NCBI GenBank assembly: GCA_910587595.1
Contig: CAJULQ010000003.1
Span: 152,830 to 216,829, forward strand
DNA length: 64,000 nucleotides
Direction of reading: 5' to 3'
Source of the DNA: an uncultured Christensenellaceae bacterium
Lineage (GTDB): Bacteria > Bacillota > Clostridia > Christensenellales > Pumilibacteraceae
Under the pieces are notes generated by a model. It was given only the letters and a program-made list of their open reading frames with translations, had not been told where the DNA came from and searched no databases. The translations under genes were made by a program, and so were the position numbers. The first letter of the stretch is position 1, and each line of letters begins with the position of its first letter. Below, piece by piece: positions 31,717 through 40,487 of this stretch.

Positions 31717-34700
31717 TTATTTTTCGGCTTTTTGTTTGTAAACGGCAAGGCGCGCTTTGGCGTCTTCTTCCGATTGCTTGAAGAGCTGTTCGGCAATTTC
31801 GGGGTGCATTTTCTGCAAGCTCTTGTAGCGCGTTTCGCCCGCGATAAACTCTTGGTAGTTGCCCGTGGGGTCTTTGCTGTCCAGCGTGAACGGATTTTTG
31901 CCTTGCGCGGCAAGATCGGGATTGTAACGATACAACTGCCAATAGCCGGCGTCTACCGCTTTCTTCATTTCCGCTTGCCCGTTCGACATATCGATGCCGT
32001 GGTTGATACAAGTAGCATACGCAATGATCAAGCTGGGGCCGTGGTAGGCCTCGGCCTCGGCGATCGCTTTGATCACTTGATTTTGATTGGCGCCCATGGC
32101 CACTTGCGCCACGTAAACGTAGCCGTAGCTCATGGCCATCATGCCGAGGTCTTTTTTCTTGGTGCGTTTGCCCGCCGCGGCGAACTTGGCCACCGAGCCG
32201 GTGGGGGTAGATTTACTGGACTGTCCGCCCGTGTTGGAGTATACCTCGGTATCCACGACCAATACGTTCACGTCTTCGCCCGAGGCAAGCACATGATCGA
32301 GGCCGCCGTAGCCGATGTCGTACGCCCAGCCGTCGCCGCCGAAGATCCAAACGGATTTCTTCACCAACACGTCTTGCTCGTCTTGCACGGCGCACAGAGC
32401 GGTTTTGAGAACGCCCTTGGCCGCTTTGATGGCGGCGGGCAGTTCCGCTTTGATGGCGTTTGCGGCTTTTTTACTGCCCTCGGCGTCGTCGCTGTTTTTG
32501 AGCCAGTCGTTGAGCGCGTCTTTGAGCGCGCCTTCCGCGCCCGCGGCCAACGCCGCTTTTACGTCGGACGTAAGCTTTTGCTTGCGCGCTTTGTAGGCAA
32601 GGTTCATGCCGTAGCCGAATTCGGCGTTGTCTTCGAACAAGCTGTTCGCCCAAGCGGGGCCGTGGCCGTCGTCGTTGGTGGTGTAAGGGCAGGTGGGTGC
32701 GCTGCCGCCGTAAATAGACGAGCAACCCGTGGCGTTGGCCACAACCATGCGGTCGCCGAACAATTGGGTGATGAGCTTAACGTACGGGGTTTCGCCGCAG
32801 CCCGCGCAAGCGCCCGAGAATTCGAACAACGGTTGTTTGAACTGACTTCCCTTGATGGATTCGGGCTTGAACTTGGTGGAAACGTCGCGCACGGGCAATT
32901 TCTCGGCGTACGCCCAGTTGGCCTCTTCGGTTTTCAAGCTCTCTTCCAGCGGTACCATTTTGAGCGCCTTTTCTTTGGCGGGGCACACGTTGGCACAGCT
33001 CGAGCAACCCGTGCAGTCGAGCGGCGAAACTTGCATGCGGTAGTTCAAACCGTCTAAGCCCGTGGCGGGTTTGGTGACAAATGCTTTGCCGCCTTTGGCC
33101 GCTTGCTTTTCGTCGGTCAGCACGGGGCGGATGCATGCGTGCGGGCAAACGAGCGAGCATTGGTTGCATTGGATGCAGTTTTCGGGGATCCATTGGGGCA
33201 CCATGGGCGCTATGCCGCGCTTTTCGTATTTGGTGGTGCCGGTGGGAACGGTGCCGTCGGCCGTAAACGCCGAAACGGGCAGTTTGTCGCCCTCTTGCGC
33301 AATGATGGGTTTAACGAATGTGTTGAAGTAGTCGTTGTCGGTGGTTTCCACAACCGCGGCGCCCGTGGTGGCGGTGGCCCAAGCGGCGGGCACTTTCACT
33401 TCCACCAAGCCCGAAATGGCGTTGTCTACGCACGCGTAGTTCATGTTGACTACGGCGTCGCCTTTCTTGCCGTAAGCCTTTTTGATCATTTGTTTCATGT
33501 AGTCGGCCGCTTGCTCGTAGGGGATAATGTCGGCCAGCTTGAAGAACGCCGCTTGGCACACGGTGTTTACGCCCTTTCTGGCGCCTATCTCGTTTACGAT
33601 CTTTAATGCGTCCAGCGTGTACAGCTTGATGTGCTTTTTGGCGATCTGGTTTTTCATGACGGCGGGCAACTCGGTTTCGAGCTGTTCGGGCGTCCAGTTG
33701 GTGTTAAGTAGGAACACGCCGCCGTCTTTGAGGTCGGACACCATGTCGTAACGCGTAACGTACGATTGGTTGTGGCACGCCACAAAGTCGGCTTGGTCGA
33801 TGAGGTAGGTGCTCTTTATGGGCGATTTACCGAACCGCAAGTGCGAGATGGTGATGCCGCCGCTCTTTTTGGAGTCGTAGCTGAAATAGCCTTGCGCGTA
33901 CATGTCGGTGTGGTCGCCGATGATCTTGATGCTGTTTTTGTTGGCGCCCACCGTGCCGTCGGAGCCGAGGCCGTAGAACTTGCAACGAATGGTGCCTTCG
34001 GGCGACGCGTTGATAAATTCTTTTACGGCCAGCGAGGTGCCCGTCACGTCGTCTTCGATGCCCACCGTGAAGTGGTTTTTGGGTTGCTTTTGGGCAAGGT
34101 TTTCGTACACGGCATTCACCATGCTGGGGTTGAATTCCTTGCTGCCCAAGCCGTAGCGGCCGCCTACCACCGTAATGTCTTTACGGCCGTTTTCATACAG
34201 CGTGGAGCACACGTCGAGGTAAAGCGGTTCGCCCAACGCGCCCGGCTCTTTGGTGCGGTCGAGCACCGCGATCTTTTTGACCGAGGCGGGAATGGCGCCG
34301 AGGAAGTCTTTTACCGAGAACGGACGGTATAAGCGGATCTTAAGCAGACCCACTTTCTTGCCGCGGGCGTTGAGATAGTCCACCGTTTCTTCGGCGGCCT
34401 CGCAGCCGCTGCCCATCATTATGATGATTTCGGTGGCGTCGGCCGCGCCGTAGTATTGATACAGCTCGTATTTGCGGCCCGTGAGTTTATACACTTCGTC
34501 CATCATCTTCTTCACGATAGCGGGGGTGGCGTCGTAATATTTGTTGGCCGCCTCGCGGTTTTGGAAGTAGATGTCGGGGTTTTGCGCGGTGCCCTTTTGC
34601 ACGGGGTGTTCGGGGTTGAGCGCGCGCGACTTGAAGTTTTTGATGTCTTCGAGCGTGTCGAGACTGTCGGCCAGCTTTTTGATCTCGTCGTATTCGATAC

Positions 34701-35247
34701 CGTCTATCTTGCTCACTTCGTGGCTGGTGCGGAACCCGTCGAAAAAGTGCAAGAACGGCACTTTGGCTTTGAGCGTGGAAAGGTGCGCCACAAGCGCCAA
34801 GTCCATGGCCTCTTGCACGGAGTTGCTCGCCAGCATGGCAAAGCCCGTTTGGCGGCACGCCATTACGTCGGCATGGTCGCCGAAGATGGAAAGCGCGTGC
34901 GCCGCCAAAGCGCGCGCCGATACGTGGAACACGCACGGCAACATTTCGCCCGCGATCTTATACATATTGGGGATCATCAACAGCAAGCCTTGGCTGGCCG
35001 TGTAGGTGGTGGTGAGCGCGCCCGCCGTTAAAGCGCCGTGCACGGCGCCCGCCGCACCCGCTTCCGACTGCATTTCCGCCAAACGCAACGGTTGGCCGAA
35101 CATGTTGGTGCGCCCCGCGGCCGCCCATTCGTCGGCGTATTCCGCCATGGGGGACGACGGCGTGATGGGGTAGATGGCGGCTACTTCGCTGAACGCATAC
35201 GCTACGTGCGATGCGGCGGTGTTGCCGTCAATGGTCATTTTCTTCAT
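31717..35247 (-). CDS. nifJ: Pyruvate:ferredoxin (flavodoxin) oxidoreductase
   Basis: 1,176 residues, typical for a single-chain PFOR, starting at ATG 35,247 after GGAGG. Order: N-terminal pyrimidine-binding domain (YPITPSSPMAEYADEW), domain II, gamma-like domain, a ferredoxin-like part with CIQCNQCSLVCP (about residue 694) and CTGCSSCANVCP (about 749), the third cluster cysteines (GACAGCGET and later), and the TPP motif GDGWAYDIGYGGLDH (about 969). It oxidises pyruvate to acetyl-CoA and CO2, passing electrons to ferredoxin, and is central to anaerobic energy metabolism. Monocistronic, with a consensus promoter. Confidence 0.97.
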   Translation of the reverse strand: MKKMTIDGNTAASHVAYAFSEVAAIYPITPSSPMAEYADEWAAAGRTNMFGQPLRLAEMQSEAGAAGAVHGALTAGALTTTYTASQGLLLMIPNMYKIAGEMLPCVFHVSARALAAHALSIFGDHADVMACRQTGFAMLASNSVQEAMDLALVAHLSTLKAKVPFLHFFDGFRTSHEVSKIDGIEYDEIKKLADSLDTLEDIKNFKSRALNPEHPVQKGTAQNPDIYFQNREAANKYYDATPAIVKKMMDEVYKLTGRKYELYQYYGAADATEIIIMMGSGCEAAEETVDYLNARGKKVGLLKIRLYRPFSVKDFLGAIPASVKKIAVLDRTKEPGALGEPLYLDVCSTLYENGRKDITVVGGRYGLGSKEFNPSMVNAVYENLAQKQPKNHFTVGIEDDVTGTSLAVKEFINASPEGTIRCKFYGLGSDGTVGANKNSIKIIGDHTDMYAQGYFSYDSKKSGGITISHLRFGKSPIKSTYLIDQADFVACHNQSYVTRYDMVSDLKDGGVFLLNTNWTPEQLETELPAVMKNQIAKKHIKLYTLDALKIVNEIGARKGVNTVCQAAFFKLADIIPYEQAADYMKQMIKKAYGKKGDAVVNMNYACVDNAISGLVEVKVPAAWATATTGAAVVETTDNDYFNTFVKPIIAQEGDKLPVSAFTADGTVPTGTTKYEKRGIAPMVPQWIPENCIQCNQCSLVCPHACIRPVLTDEKQAAKGGKAFVTKPATGLDGLNYRMQVSPLDCTGCSSCANVCPAKEKALKMVPLEESLKTEEANWAYAEKLPVRDVSTKFKPESIKGSQFKQPLFEFSGACAGCGETPYVKLITQLFGDRMVVANATGCSSIYGGSAPTCPYTTNDDGHGPAWANSLFEDNAEFGYGMNLAYKARKQKLTSDVKAALAAGAEGALKDALNDWLKNSDDAEGSKKAANAIKAELPAAIKAAKGVLKTALCAVQDEQDVLVKKSVWIFGGDGWAYDIGYGGLDHVLASGEDVNVLVVDTEVYSNTGGQSSKSTPTGSVAKFAAAGKRTKKKDLGMMAMSYGYVYVAQVAMGANQNQVIKAIAEAEAYHGPSLIIAYATCINHGIDMSNGQAEMKKAVDAGYWQLYRYNPDLAAQGKNPFTLDSKDPTGNYQEFIAGETRYKSLQKMHPEIAEQLFKQSEEDAKARLAVYKQKAEK

Positions 35248-35288
35248 ACATACCTCCGTTATGATAGGTTTTTTGGTCAAACATATAT

Positions 35289-35317
35289 ATTATAGAACGT
35301 AGGCAAAAAATAGTCAA
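35289..35317 (-). promoter_or_regulatory. nifJ promoter
   Basis: Minus-strand TTGACT (35,312-35,317), 17 bp, TATAAT (35,289-35,294). Leader of about 35 nt with GGAGG. Confidence 0.85.
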
Positions 35318-35359
35318 GGAAAACACGCCCGACTTTTTTCACTCGGGACAAGCAACAGA

Positions 35360-35545
35360 ATGTCACCTCGACCGAAGCGGAGAGGTCTTGAAAGAAACGA
35401 GTAGACCCCTCGACTGTGCTCGGGGTGACATCGCTGTCGCCATGTCATTTCGACCGGCTTTTCTTTCTCTGTCATTTCGACCGGTTTTTCTTTCTCTGTC
35501 ATTTCGACCGAGCGTAGCGAGCGGAGAAATCTATTTTTTGCAAAC
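35360..35545. repeat. Cluster of dispersed palindromic repeats
   Basis: A fold-back unit (GTCACCTCGACCGAAGCGGA ... CTCGGGGTGACA, 35,360-35,430) is followed by three copies of GTCATTTCGACCG; the last continues as AGCGTAGCGAGCGGAGAAAT. These fill most of the gap between nifJ and gdhA. No gene is present. Confidence 0.75.
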
Positions 35546-35572
35546 TGCTATGCAAGCAGCACATAACATAAC

Positions 35573-35603
35573 AAAAACGCCGCTATCGTGTGATGGCGGC
35601 GTA
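35573..35603 (-). terminator. gdhA terminator
   Basis: In the minus direction ACGCCGC pairs with GCGGCGT, then TTTTTG. Confidence 0.75.
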
Positions 35604-35654
35604 TTGTACAAGGCGCGAGGAAAGGGGGACAACCCCGCGGAATTGTCGGGACGA

Positions 35655-36986
35655 TTATTGGATGCCTTGGGCGAGCATAGCGTCGGCCACTTTGGTAAAG
35701 CCCGCAATGTTGGCGCCCACGATGAAGTTGTCTTTGTGGCCGTATTTTTCGGCGGCGGCGGCCATGTTGTGATATATGCTCGTCATGATATCGTGCAGTT
35801 TGGCGTCCACTTTTTCGAACGTCCAAGAAAGGCGCTGGCCGTTTTGGCTCATTTCGAGCGCCGAGGTGGCCACGCCGCCCGCATTGGCCGCTTTGGCGGG
35901 GGCGAACAGCACGCCGCTCTTTACAAACAGTTCTTGCGCTTCGGGGGTGGACGGCATGTTGGCGCCCTCGCCCACGGCGGTCACTTTGTTTTTCACGAGC
36001 GCCTTGGCGTCGTTTAGGTCTAATTCGTTTTGGGTGGCGCAAGGCAACGCGATGTCGCACTTTACTTGCCACACTCTGCCCGAAGTGGAATATTCGGCTT
36101 TGGGGCGGTAGTTTTTATACTCGGCCAGCCGCGCGCGTTTTACCTCTTTGAGTTCTTTCACGGCGGCCAGATCGATGCCTTCGGGGTCGTGGATCCAGCC
36201 CGTGGAGTCGGACATGGTGACCACTTTGGCGCCCAAAGCGGTTGCTTTTTCGGCGGCGTATATGGCCACGTTGCCGCTGCCCGAAATGGCCACCGTGGCG
36301 CCCGCAAAATTCTTGCCTTTGGCGCGGAGCATTTCGTCGGTGAGATAAACGAGGCCGTAGCCGGTGGCCTCGGTGCGGGCGAGCGATCCGCCGTACGAGA
36401 GGCCTTTGCCCGTGAGCACGCCCTCGTAACGGTTGGTTATCTTTTTATAGGTGCCGTACATATAGCCGATCTCTCGCGCGCCCGTGCCGATATCGCCCGC
36501 GGGTACGTCGGCGTCGGCGCCTATGTGGCGGTACAGTTCGGACATAAAGCTACGGCAAAATTCGAAGATCTCGCGGTCGGATTTGCCCTTGGGGTCGAAG
36601 TCGCTGCCGCCCTTGCCGCCGCCGATGGGCAGACCCGTTAAGCTGTTTTTGAAGATCTGTTCGAATCCCAAAAACTTGATGATGGAGAGGTTGACCGAGG
36701 GGTGCAGACGCAAGCCGCCTTTATACGGGCCGATGGCGTTGTTGAACTGCACGCGAAACCCGCGGTTTACGTGCGCCACGCCTTTATCGTCTATCCACGG
36801 CACGCGAAACATGATTTGGCGGTCGGGTTCCACCAAGCGTTCGAGCACGGCGTTTTTACGGTAGGCGGGGTTCTCGTTCACAACGTCTTCTATGCTTTCG
36901 AGCACCTCGGTGGCCGCTTGCATGAATTCGGGTTGCCCCTCGTCACGCTTAGTGATCTGCGCCAAAACTTCCTTTACATACGACAT
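35655..36986 (-). CDS. gdhA: Glutamate dehydrogenase (probably NADP type)
   Basis: 443 residues from ATG 36,986, with AGGAGG upstream; an in-frame ATG 105 nt further up has none. Family landmarks: GPYKGGLRLHPSVNLSIIK (glutamate/ammonium site), the catalytic region LPIGGGKGGSDFDPKGKSD, and the Rossmann segment AISGSGNVAIYA. It interconverts 2-oxoglutarate plus ammonia and glutamate. Length and sequence match the hexameric small-subunit GdhA of anaerobes, which usually use NADP(H). Single gene with its own promoter and terminator. Confidence 0.95.
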   Translation of the reverse strand: MSYVKEVLAQITKRDEGQPEFMQAATEVLESIEDVVNENPAYRKNAVLERLVEPDRQIMFRVPWIDDKGVAHVNRGFRVQFNNAIGPYKGGLRLHPSVNLSIIKFLGFEQIFKNSLTGLPIGGGKGGSDFDPKGKSDREIFEFCRSFMSELYRHIGADADVPAGDIGTGAREIGYMYGTYKKITNRYEGVLTGKGLSYGGSLARTEATGYGLVYLTDEMLRAKGKNFAGATVAISGSGNVAIYAAEKATALGAKVVTMSDSTGWIHDPEGIDLAAVKELKEVKRARLAEYKNYRPKAEYSTSGRVWQVKCDIALPCATQNELDLNDAKALVKNKVTAVGEGANMPSTPEAQELFVKSGVLFAPAKAANAGGVATSALEMSQNGQRLSWTFEKVDAKLHDIMTSIYHNMAAAAEKYGHKDNFIVGANIAGFTKVADAMLAQGIQ

Positions 36987-37081
36987 TTTTTTGTCCTCCT
37001 GCAAAAATGTGAAAAAGGACGTAAAAAGCGACTGCTTTTCGACGTCCTTGTCCGTTAACGATGTGGTGTGTTTGTATGCTA

Positions 37082-37110
37082 ACTTTATCACACAGTGTGC
37101 CGTTTGTCAA
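37082..37110 (-). promoter_or_regulatory. gdhA promoter
   Basis: Minus-strand TTGACA (37,105-37,110), 17 bp, TAAAGT (37,082-37,087). Confidence 0.75.
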
Positions 37111-37154
37111 GCGCTTTTTTGTGCCGCGCGCAAAAAAAAATAGGCAACGAACAC

Positions 37155-37182
37155 TTGACGCGGGGGGGGGAAGTGCTATAAT
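37155..37182 (+). promoter_or_regulatory. Promoter with G9 tract in the spacer
   Basis: TTGACG (37,155-37,160), a 16-bp spacer with nine G in a row (37,162-37,170), then TATAAT (37,177-37,182). It drives the DUF975 gene. One more G would give the optimal 17-bp spacing. Confidence 0.7.
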
Positions 37183-37258
37183 AGATATATGGCTTATATA
37201 ATACTATAGTATAGCGTTATTTTGCGGCAATTCGCAAGAAACAAGGGAGGATACAAGT

Positions 37259-37951
37259 ATGTTGCGGGCAAGAGATTTCAGGGCGCAAGCGTGGGAACGT
37301 TTGAACGGGAAGTGGGGCACCATGGCGCTGTGCGCGTTGATCGTGTCGGCCATTTCGTCGGGGTGCGGCGCGCTTTCGTTTCTTGTTGTGGGCGGCGCGG
37401 CGCTACTATTGGTGGCCGGCCCGTTGGAATTGGGTTGGGCAAAGCTTTCGCTAAGAACGGTGCGGCGCGAGGGCGTGGCGGTGGAAATGCTGTTCGACGG
37501 GTTCAAAGCATTTGCCAAGGCGTTTTTGCTGTATCTGATCAACAGCATTTTCGTGTTCTTGTGGACGTTGCTCTTTATCATTCCCGGCATCGTCAAATCG
37601 TATGCCTATTCGATGTCTTACTATATCTTGTTGGATAACCCCGAACTTTCCGGCAACGAGGCGCGTATTCGTTCCATGGAGATGATGCGCGGACACAAGT
37701 GGCGACTGTTTTGTTTGCATTTCAGTTTTATCGGGTGGTGGCTTTTAACGCTGTTAACGTTCGGTATTCTTTCGTTTTGGGTGCAACCGTATCAAAAGAC
37801 GGCCGACGCCGCTTTTTACCAAAGCTTGTTGCCCGAACAACCCGCGAAACCCCAAGACGCGCCCATCGATCCGTTTGCGTCGGCGCCCGGCGAGCAGAAC
37901 GCGCCGAGCGAGCAGAACGAGGCCTCTGCGGCGGACGACAAAGCCGAATAA
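37259..37951 (+). CDS. DUF975 membrane protein
   Basis: 230 residues with four or five hydrophobic helices. The DUF975 signature is present: LRTVRREGVAVEMLF, IPGIVKSYAYSMSYYILLDN and NEARIRSMEMMRGHKWRLF. The C-terminal 40 residues are acidic and low-complexity. Function unknown. AGGGAGG lies before ATG 37,259. Monocistronic, behind a promoter with a homopolymer spacer. Confidence 0.85.
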   Translation: MLRARDFRAQAWERLNGKWGTMALCALIVSAISSGCGALSFLVVGGAALLLVAGPLELGWAKLSLRTVRREGVAVEMLFDGFKAFAKAFLLYLINSIFVFLWTLLFIIPGIVKSYAYSMSYYILLDNPELSGNEARIRSMEMMRGHKWRLFCLHFSFIGWWLLTLLTFGILSFWVQPYQKTADAAFYQSLLPEQPAKPQDAPIDPFASAPGEQNAPSEQNEASAADDKAE

Positions 37952-37960
37952 TAAAAAAAC

Positions 37961-37995
37961 AAAAAGCGTCTTACTTGCGGTAAGGCGCTTTTTTT
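37961..37995 (+). terminator. Terminator after DUF975 gene
   Basis: AAAAAGCG and CGCTTTTT with an inner CTTAC/GTAAG, followed by T-run. May also serve the convergent dnaI-like gene. Confidence 0.8.
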
Positions 37996-38004
37996 ATGCG
38001 GGGA

Positions 38005-38895
38005 TCACAGCGCGGCGCGAATGTCTTTGCCCTTGAACGACACGGCATAGGCCAACGATTTATCGAATAGGCGGCTGAAAATGCGCTCGCCGTAGCGGGC
38101 AAGGATATCGTTGTGCCCCAAGTTGGTGGTTATAAGCGTGAGTTTGCCCGCCGTGTTGCGTTCGTTGATCACTTGGTAGAGGTATTCCACCGTCACGTTT
38201 TTTAAGATGCTTTCGGTGCCCAGATCGTCTATCACAAGTAGCGTGCAATCGAGCAAGGGATCCAGCCAGCTTGCCTTTTGCTCGTTAAACGTGGTGTGGA
38301 ATTTGAGAAAGCGGTTGTTGGCGGCAAAAGCGGTGAGCGCCGTAACGCTGCGGCCGCGCTCCAACATTTTTTGGGCGGCGCAACCCGCCAAATAGGTCTT
38401 GCCGTTGCCCGTGCCGCCGTTTATCACGATACAGCGCTTTTTGTTGGCTGGGTAGTTGGTGCAAATGGTTTGCACGTCGGCAAACACTTTTCGACACGCG
38501 TCGGCTTGCTCGCCGTAAACCGAAAAGTCGACTTCTTCGAATTTGTGCAAGGGAATGCTCACGTCGCCGCTTTGCGAACGCAAGGCCAGCGAAACGGCGC
38601 AGTCGCAATATTTGCCGTGCGTCATGCCCGTGTCGCCGCACAAAGCGCAGTGCGGTGCGGGCGGGACAAGGCCGAGTTCGCGGCGCAAGCGTTCGTTTTC
38701 CTTTTCGGCTTGTTGCAGTTTGGCGGCCGAAACTTTTTCGCCTTTGGCTTGTTGCAAGCGAAGTTGGCGCACCAGCCGTTCGCTTTGGGCAAACGCTTGG
38801 TTTTGGGCAAGCAGTTCGAGTTCGGCTTGCTCGAAAGCGCGAAGGCGGTTTTTGTGGTTGGCGGCGATCTGTCGCACCGCTTGGGCGTAGGTCAT
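38005..38895 (-). CDS. DnaC/DnaI-like helicase loader ATPase
   Basis: 296 residues from ATG 38,895. An N-terminal helical part precedes a zinc motif (CALCGDTGMTHGKYCDC, about residue 90). The AAA+ domain follows, with Walker A GGTGNGKTYLAG and Walker B LLVIDDLGTE. DnaI-type loaders place DnaB helicase at origins together with DnaD. It starts 4 nt after the stop of the DnaD-like gene, whose end supplies the GAGGAG ribosome site, so the two are coupled. The replicative helicase dnaB itself is at 50,939. Confidence 0.9.
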   Translation of the reverse strand: MTYAQAVRQIAANHKNRLRAFEQAELELLAQNQAFAQSERLVRQLRLQQAKGEKVSAAKLQQAEKENERLRRELGLVPPAPHCALCGDTGMTHGKYCDCAVSLALRSQSGDVSIPLHKFEEVDFSVYGEQADACRKVFADVQTICTNYPANKKRCIVINGGTGNGKTYLAGCAAQKMLERGRSVTALTAFAANNRFLKFHTTFNEQKASWLDPLLDCTLLVIDDLGTESILKNVTVEYLYQVINERNTAGKLTLITTNLGHNDILARYGERIFSRLFDKSLAYAVSFKGKDIRAAL

Positions 38896-38899
38896 GGCT

Positions 38900-40318
38900 T
38901 TACAGCTCCTCGTTGAGTTTGGCAAACGCGGCGTTTAGCTCGTCGGCCGAAAAATCGGTAACGATACGGTGCTCGGTCGCTTTGGCGGGCGCGGGAACGG
39001 CGGCGGCTTTTTGCGCGTCGGCCACCGTTTGTATGCCTTTTTCGTGCCATGTCGCCAACACCGAATTGAGATAGGAAAGCGGATTGTCCGCTTTTTTGCT
39101 AAGCTCGGCGGCGTATAAGATAACGTCTTTGGGCATGTTCCAAGTATACGTCCACGTGCGGTAGTAGTCGCGGTCGCGCGTGGAAACGGGGCGGGAGGCG
39201 CCCGCCGCGTCGAGGATCTCTTTGATCTCGTCGTCGCACTTTACCGCCTCGGAGATGAACTCGGAGATGCTTTCGGCCGAAACGCACCCCTTTTTGTAGA
39301 ATTTTTTGACGGTGTCGTCCATGGCCTCCAACGTTTTGAGGCCGTGCTTAAAGCAGTAGTCGGCAATGGCCAGCAAAGTGGGCGCATCAAACCCCATATC
39401 CAGCCACTTTACGGTGTAGGTTTCTATGATATAGTCGAGCTGTTCGTAGTATACGCCGATGGTGCGGTTTACCTCTTTGGCCAGCGCATACAGTTCGTCG
39501 CGGTTTTTCTCGTAGTTTTCGATCTCGGCCAACGTGTGCAAACGCATTTCGTAGTATTTGGTGAGTTTGGCGTCTAAGCGGGGCATGCCGCCCTTTTTGA
39601 TCTTTTTGGCCACTTGCACCACCGTGGCCGAATCGAACTTGAATTGGCGTGTCCACTTGTTGTATAGGCGGTTGTCTTCGTGGTCGATCACGCGTTTGTT
39701 GAGCGCTTTGGTCACCGCGCGCAGTTCGCTGCCGTGGAGGTCGAGTTCGCCTATTTTTTCGTTCACGCGGTCGAACGTGATGTAGCCTTCCGCGGCGAAG
39801 TTGCGCGCCACCGTTACGATGTAGGGATAGGTGATGTCGTCGCCTTTTAGCTGTTTGCAATAGCCGATAATGGTGAGCATGGCCTCGATCTCTATATTGT
39901 ACGTTTCCATTACCGTGTAGTATTCGTTGTATTCGGCGGGCAAAATGTTGCGTTGGGGGAAAAGGGCGTGCAGTTGCTCGTTGAACGCGCGGTATTTTTC
40001 TTTGCTGAACTTGCGGATCCGGCGGTCGCGAGGCACCACGGCGAGGTATTCCACGGCGTGCGTTTCGGGGTGGATATGCACAAGGCCTTGCTCTTGCCAA
40101 TAGAAAAAGGCCTCTTGCACCGTTTTTATGTCGGTAAACAGGCGCATGGCCACCGTTTCCATGTTGTTGTCGGGGTCGGTGATCGCCAAATACAGACCCG
40201 TTATGTATACTTTAAGGTACATATCGGGTGCGCTCGGCATGTATTCGGATAAAAACGTGCCGCTCAGCGTGATGCTTTGTTTTTGCGTGATGCCGTCGCC
40301 CAGTCTGATTGCGCCCAT
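38900..40318 (-). CDS. DnaD/DnaB-like primosome protein
   Basis: 472 residues. The N-terminal part (about 1-110) looks like a DnaD winged helix (TLSGTFLSEYMP, LVHIHP). Two or three DnaD-domain-type helical modules follow, the clearest at about 270-345 (YIIETYTVKWLDMGFDAPTLLAIADYC, cut here only by helix breaks) and about 395-430 (WNMPKDVILYAAELS). These proteins remodel origin DNA and recruit DnaI-DnaB. AGGAAG precedes the ATG, which overlaps an AT-rich promoter region. First gene of the dnaD-dnaI pair. Confidence 0.85.
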   Translation of the reverse strand: MGAIRLGDGITQKQSITLSGTFLSEYMPSAPDMYLKVYITGLYLAITDPDNNMETVAMRLFTDIKTVQEAFFYWQEQGLVHIHPETHAVEYLAVVPRDRRIRKFSKEKYRAFNEQLHALFPQRNILPAEYNEYYTVMETYNIEIEAMLTIIGYCKQLKGDDITYPYIVTVARNFAAEGYITFDRVNEKIGELDLHGSELRAVTKALNKRVIDHEDNRLYNKWTRQFKFDSATVVQVAKKIKKGGMPRLDAKLTKYYEMRLHTLAEIENYEKNRDELYALAKEVNRTIGVYYEQLDYIIETYTVKWLDMGFDAPTLLAIADYCFKHGLKTLEAMDDTVKKFYKKGCVSAESISEFISEAVKCDDEIKEILDAAGASRPVSTRDRDYYRTWTYTWNMPKDVILYAAELSKKADNPLSYLNSVLATWHEKGIQTVADAQKAAAVPAPAKATEHRIVTDFSADELNAAFAKLNEEL

Positions 40319-40487
40319 TGTAGCACACTTCCTTTTTTTGCGTATGGCGGCTTGTGTTGCCGTTTTGCTTGCTTTTGGGGCGCGCTCTATTATATACTAT
40401 ATATAAGTAGCAATAAAGCGGCGCCGTATCTATTATGATAGCATGCGCCGCGAAAAAAGGCAAGAACTTTAAGGAGTTAAGGCGGCA

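Noticed and set aside
31732..36641. Plus-strand frames of 441 and 203 residues opposite nifJ and gdhA
   Set aside because: They are antisense shadows of conserved genes and show no family features.
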